Below are positions 6,218 through 6,892 of a stretch of 6,892 nt of DNA, one piece after another. Position 1 is the stretch's first letter; each line of letters starts with the position of its first letter. This DNA comes from Treponema sp. (GTDB taxonomy: Bacteria; Spirochaetota; Spirochaetia; Treponematales; Breznakiellaceae): positions 1 to 6,892 of the forward strand of contig JAITEW010000271.1 of NCBI GenBank assembly GCA_031281855.1, in the 5' to 3' direction. The translations under genes and the position numbers were made by a program. The notes under the pieces were generated by a model. It had not been told where the DNA came from. It did no database searches and was given only the letters and a program-made list of their open reading frames with translations.

Positions 6218-6892
6218 CTATCCCTTCACGCTGCCCAGTACCAAGCCCTTGGTAAAGTACCGCTGGAGGAAGGGATACACCAGCAGCACCGGCATACACC
6301 CCAGAAATACCTGGGCGGCTTTTAACGTGCGCTCGGAAGTGGCAATCTTGAGCATGATCTCGCCGATGGTGTTGTTGGTGAAGTCTTCCATAACAAGGAC
6401 ATTCCGCATATAGGTCTGGAGGGGGTAGCCTTCGGGGCGGTTGATGTAGATCATACCGTCGAACCAGGAGTTCCAGTGGCCGATGATGACGAAGAGCGTT
6501 ACCGTGGCCAGAGCCGCGGTCGAAAGGGGAATGTAGATTCTGCTAAGTACCGTAAAGTGGCTTGCCCCATCGATAAAGGCGGCTTCCTCAATTTCGTCAG
6601 GAATATCGCGGAAAAAATTGAGCAGCACGATCACGTTGAACAGGGGCACCGCGCCGGGGATGACGAGGGCCCAGATGGACCCCATAAGACCGGTGCGCAC
6701 CACCACCATGTAGGTCGGGATAAGACCTCCTGAAAAGAGCATGGCTACGAGAAACCCCGCTACATAGTACTTGCGCGCAGGAAAGCGGTGGGCGCTCCGC
6801 GAGAGGGGGTAGGCGCACAGGAGGGTCAGGGCCGTATTGATGATAAGACCCAGGCCCACCCGTTTCAGACTGACACCGAAGGATCTCCAGAA
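6218..6892 (-). CDS. ABC sugar-transporter permease, CarB/LplC type (N-terminal part outside window)
   Basis: This is the C-terminal 224 residues of an inner-membrane permease of a binding-protein-dependent importer. The frame is open to the right edge. A GTG exists at 6857-6859, but the codons before it read FWRSFGVSLKRV, typical of the region ahead of a transmembrane helix in MalG-type permeases, so the gene continues outside and is about 70-80 residues longer by family. Several hydrophobic segments are visible. The ATPase-docking EAA loop lies at 6527-6586 with the exact pattern EAA, three residues, G, nine residues, I, two residues, P. The LFSGGLIPTYMVV segment and the ending FTKGLVLGSVKG are typical of the LplC/YtcP/CarB subfamily, whose members import oligosaccharides or complex sugars. 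The substrate is unknown. Its LplB-type partner permease and its solute-binding protein are expected nearby outside the window. It converges with the operon on the left and is not co-transcribed with it. Confidence 0.9.
   Translation of the reverse strand, partial: FWRSFGVSLKRVGLGLIINTALTLLCAYPLSRSAHRFPARKYYVAGFLVAMLFSGGLIPTYMVVVRTGLMGSIWALVIPGAVPLFNVIVLLNFFRDIPDEIEEAAFIDGASHFTVLSRIYIPLSTAALATVTLFVIIGHWNSWFDGMIYINRPEGYPLQTYMRNVLVMEDFTNNTIGEIMLKIATSERTLKAAQVFLGCMPVLLVYPFLQRYFTKGLVLGSVKG

Noticed and set aside
6188..6220. TAGCG/CGCTA inverted repeat as a bidirectional terminator
   Set aside because: Only 5 paired bases with a 23-base loop and no T tract, too weak to call.
6857..6859. GTG at 6857-6859 as the start of the permease
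   Set aside because: The frame continues to the right edge with family-typical residues, and a start here would remove the N-terminal membrane segment.

Overview
The window looks like bacterial chromosome and is almost entirely coding. GC is moderately high by eye. Five genes run rightward in one tight block (3..6190), and one convergent gene enters from the right edge (6218..6892). Codon use is similar throughout, and I see no transposase, phage gene, tRNA, rRNA or CRISPR repeat. A spirochaete (Treponema-like) is my best guess at the host: the AlgI/AlgJ-type pair and the CarB/LplC-type permease are common in that group. Paenibacillus-like Firmicutes or another phylum remain possible, because no marker gene is present.

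Region 1 (3..3634) holds three cytoplasmic sugar-metabolism-like proteins. The first is a PfkB-family sugar kinase fused to a HAD phosphatase, with its N-terminus cut off by the window edge. The second is a conserved protein of unknown function that resembles the deoxyhypusine-synthase fold. The third is a ROK-family sugar kinase that has lost the usual zinc-binding cysteines. Region 2 (3641..6190) holds an MBOAT (AlgI-like) membrane O-acyltransferase and an AlgJ/AlgX-like SGNH-type acetyltransferase, the standard pair for acetylating an exported glycan.

The gaps between start and stop codons in this block are 5, 27, 6 and 9 bases, and no terminator is visible between genes, so the five genes are very likely one operon. 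Together they suggest preparation of a phosphorylated sugar in the cytoplasm followed by O-acetylation of a surface or secreted glycan. The link between the two halves is inferred from adjacency only. The least described element is the PfkB-HAD / DHS-like / ROK trio.

Region 3 (6218..6892, minus strand) is the C-terminal part of an ABC sugar-transporter permease. It converges on the operon with only 27 bases between the two stop codons and belongs to a separate transcription unit. Its substrate cannot be read from the sequence.
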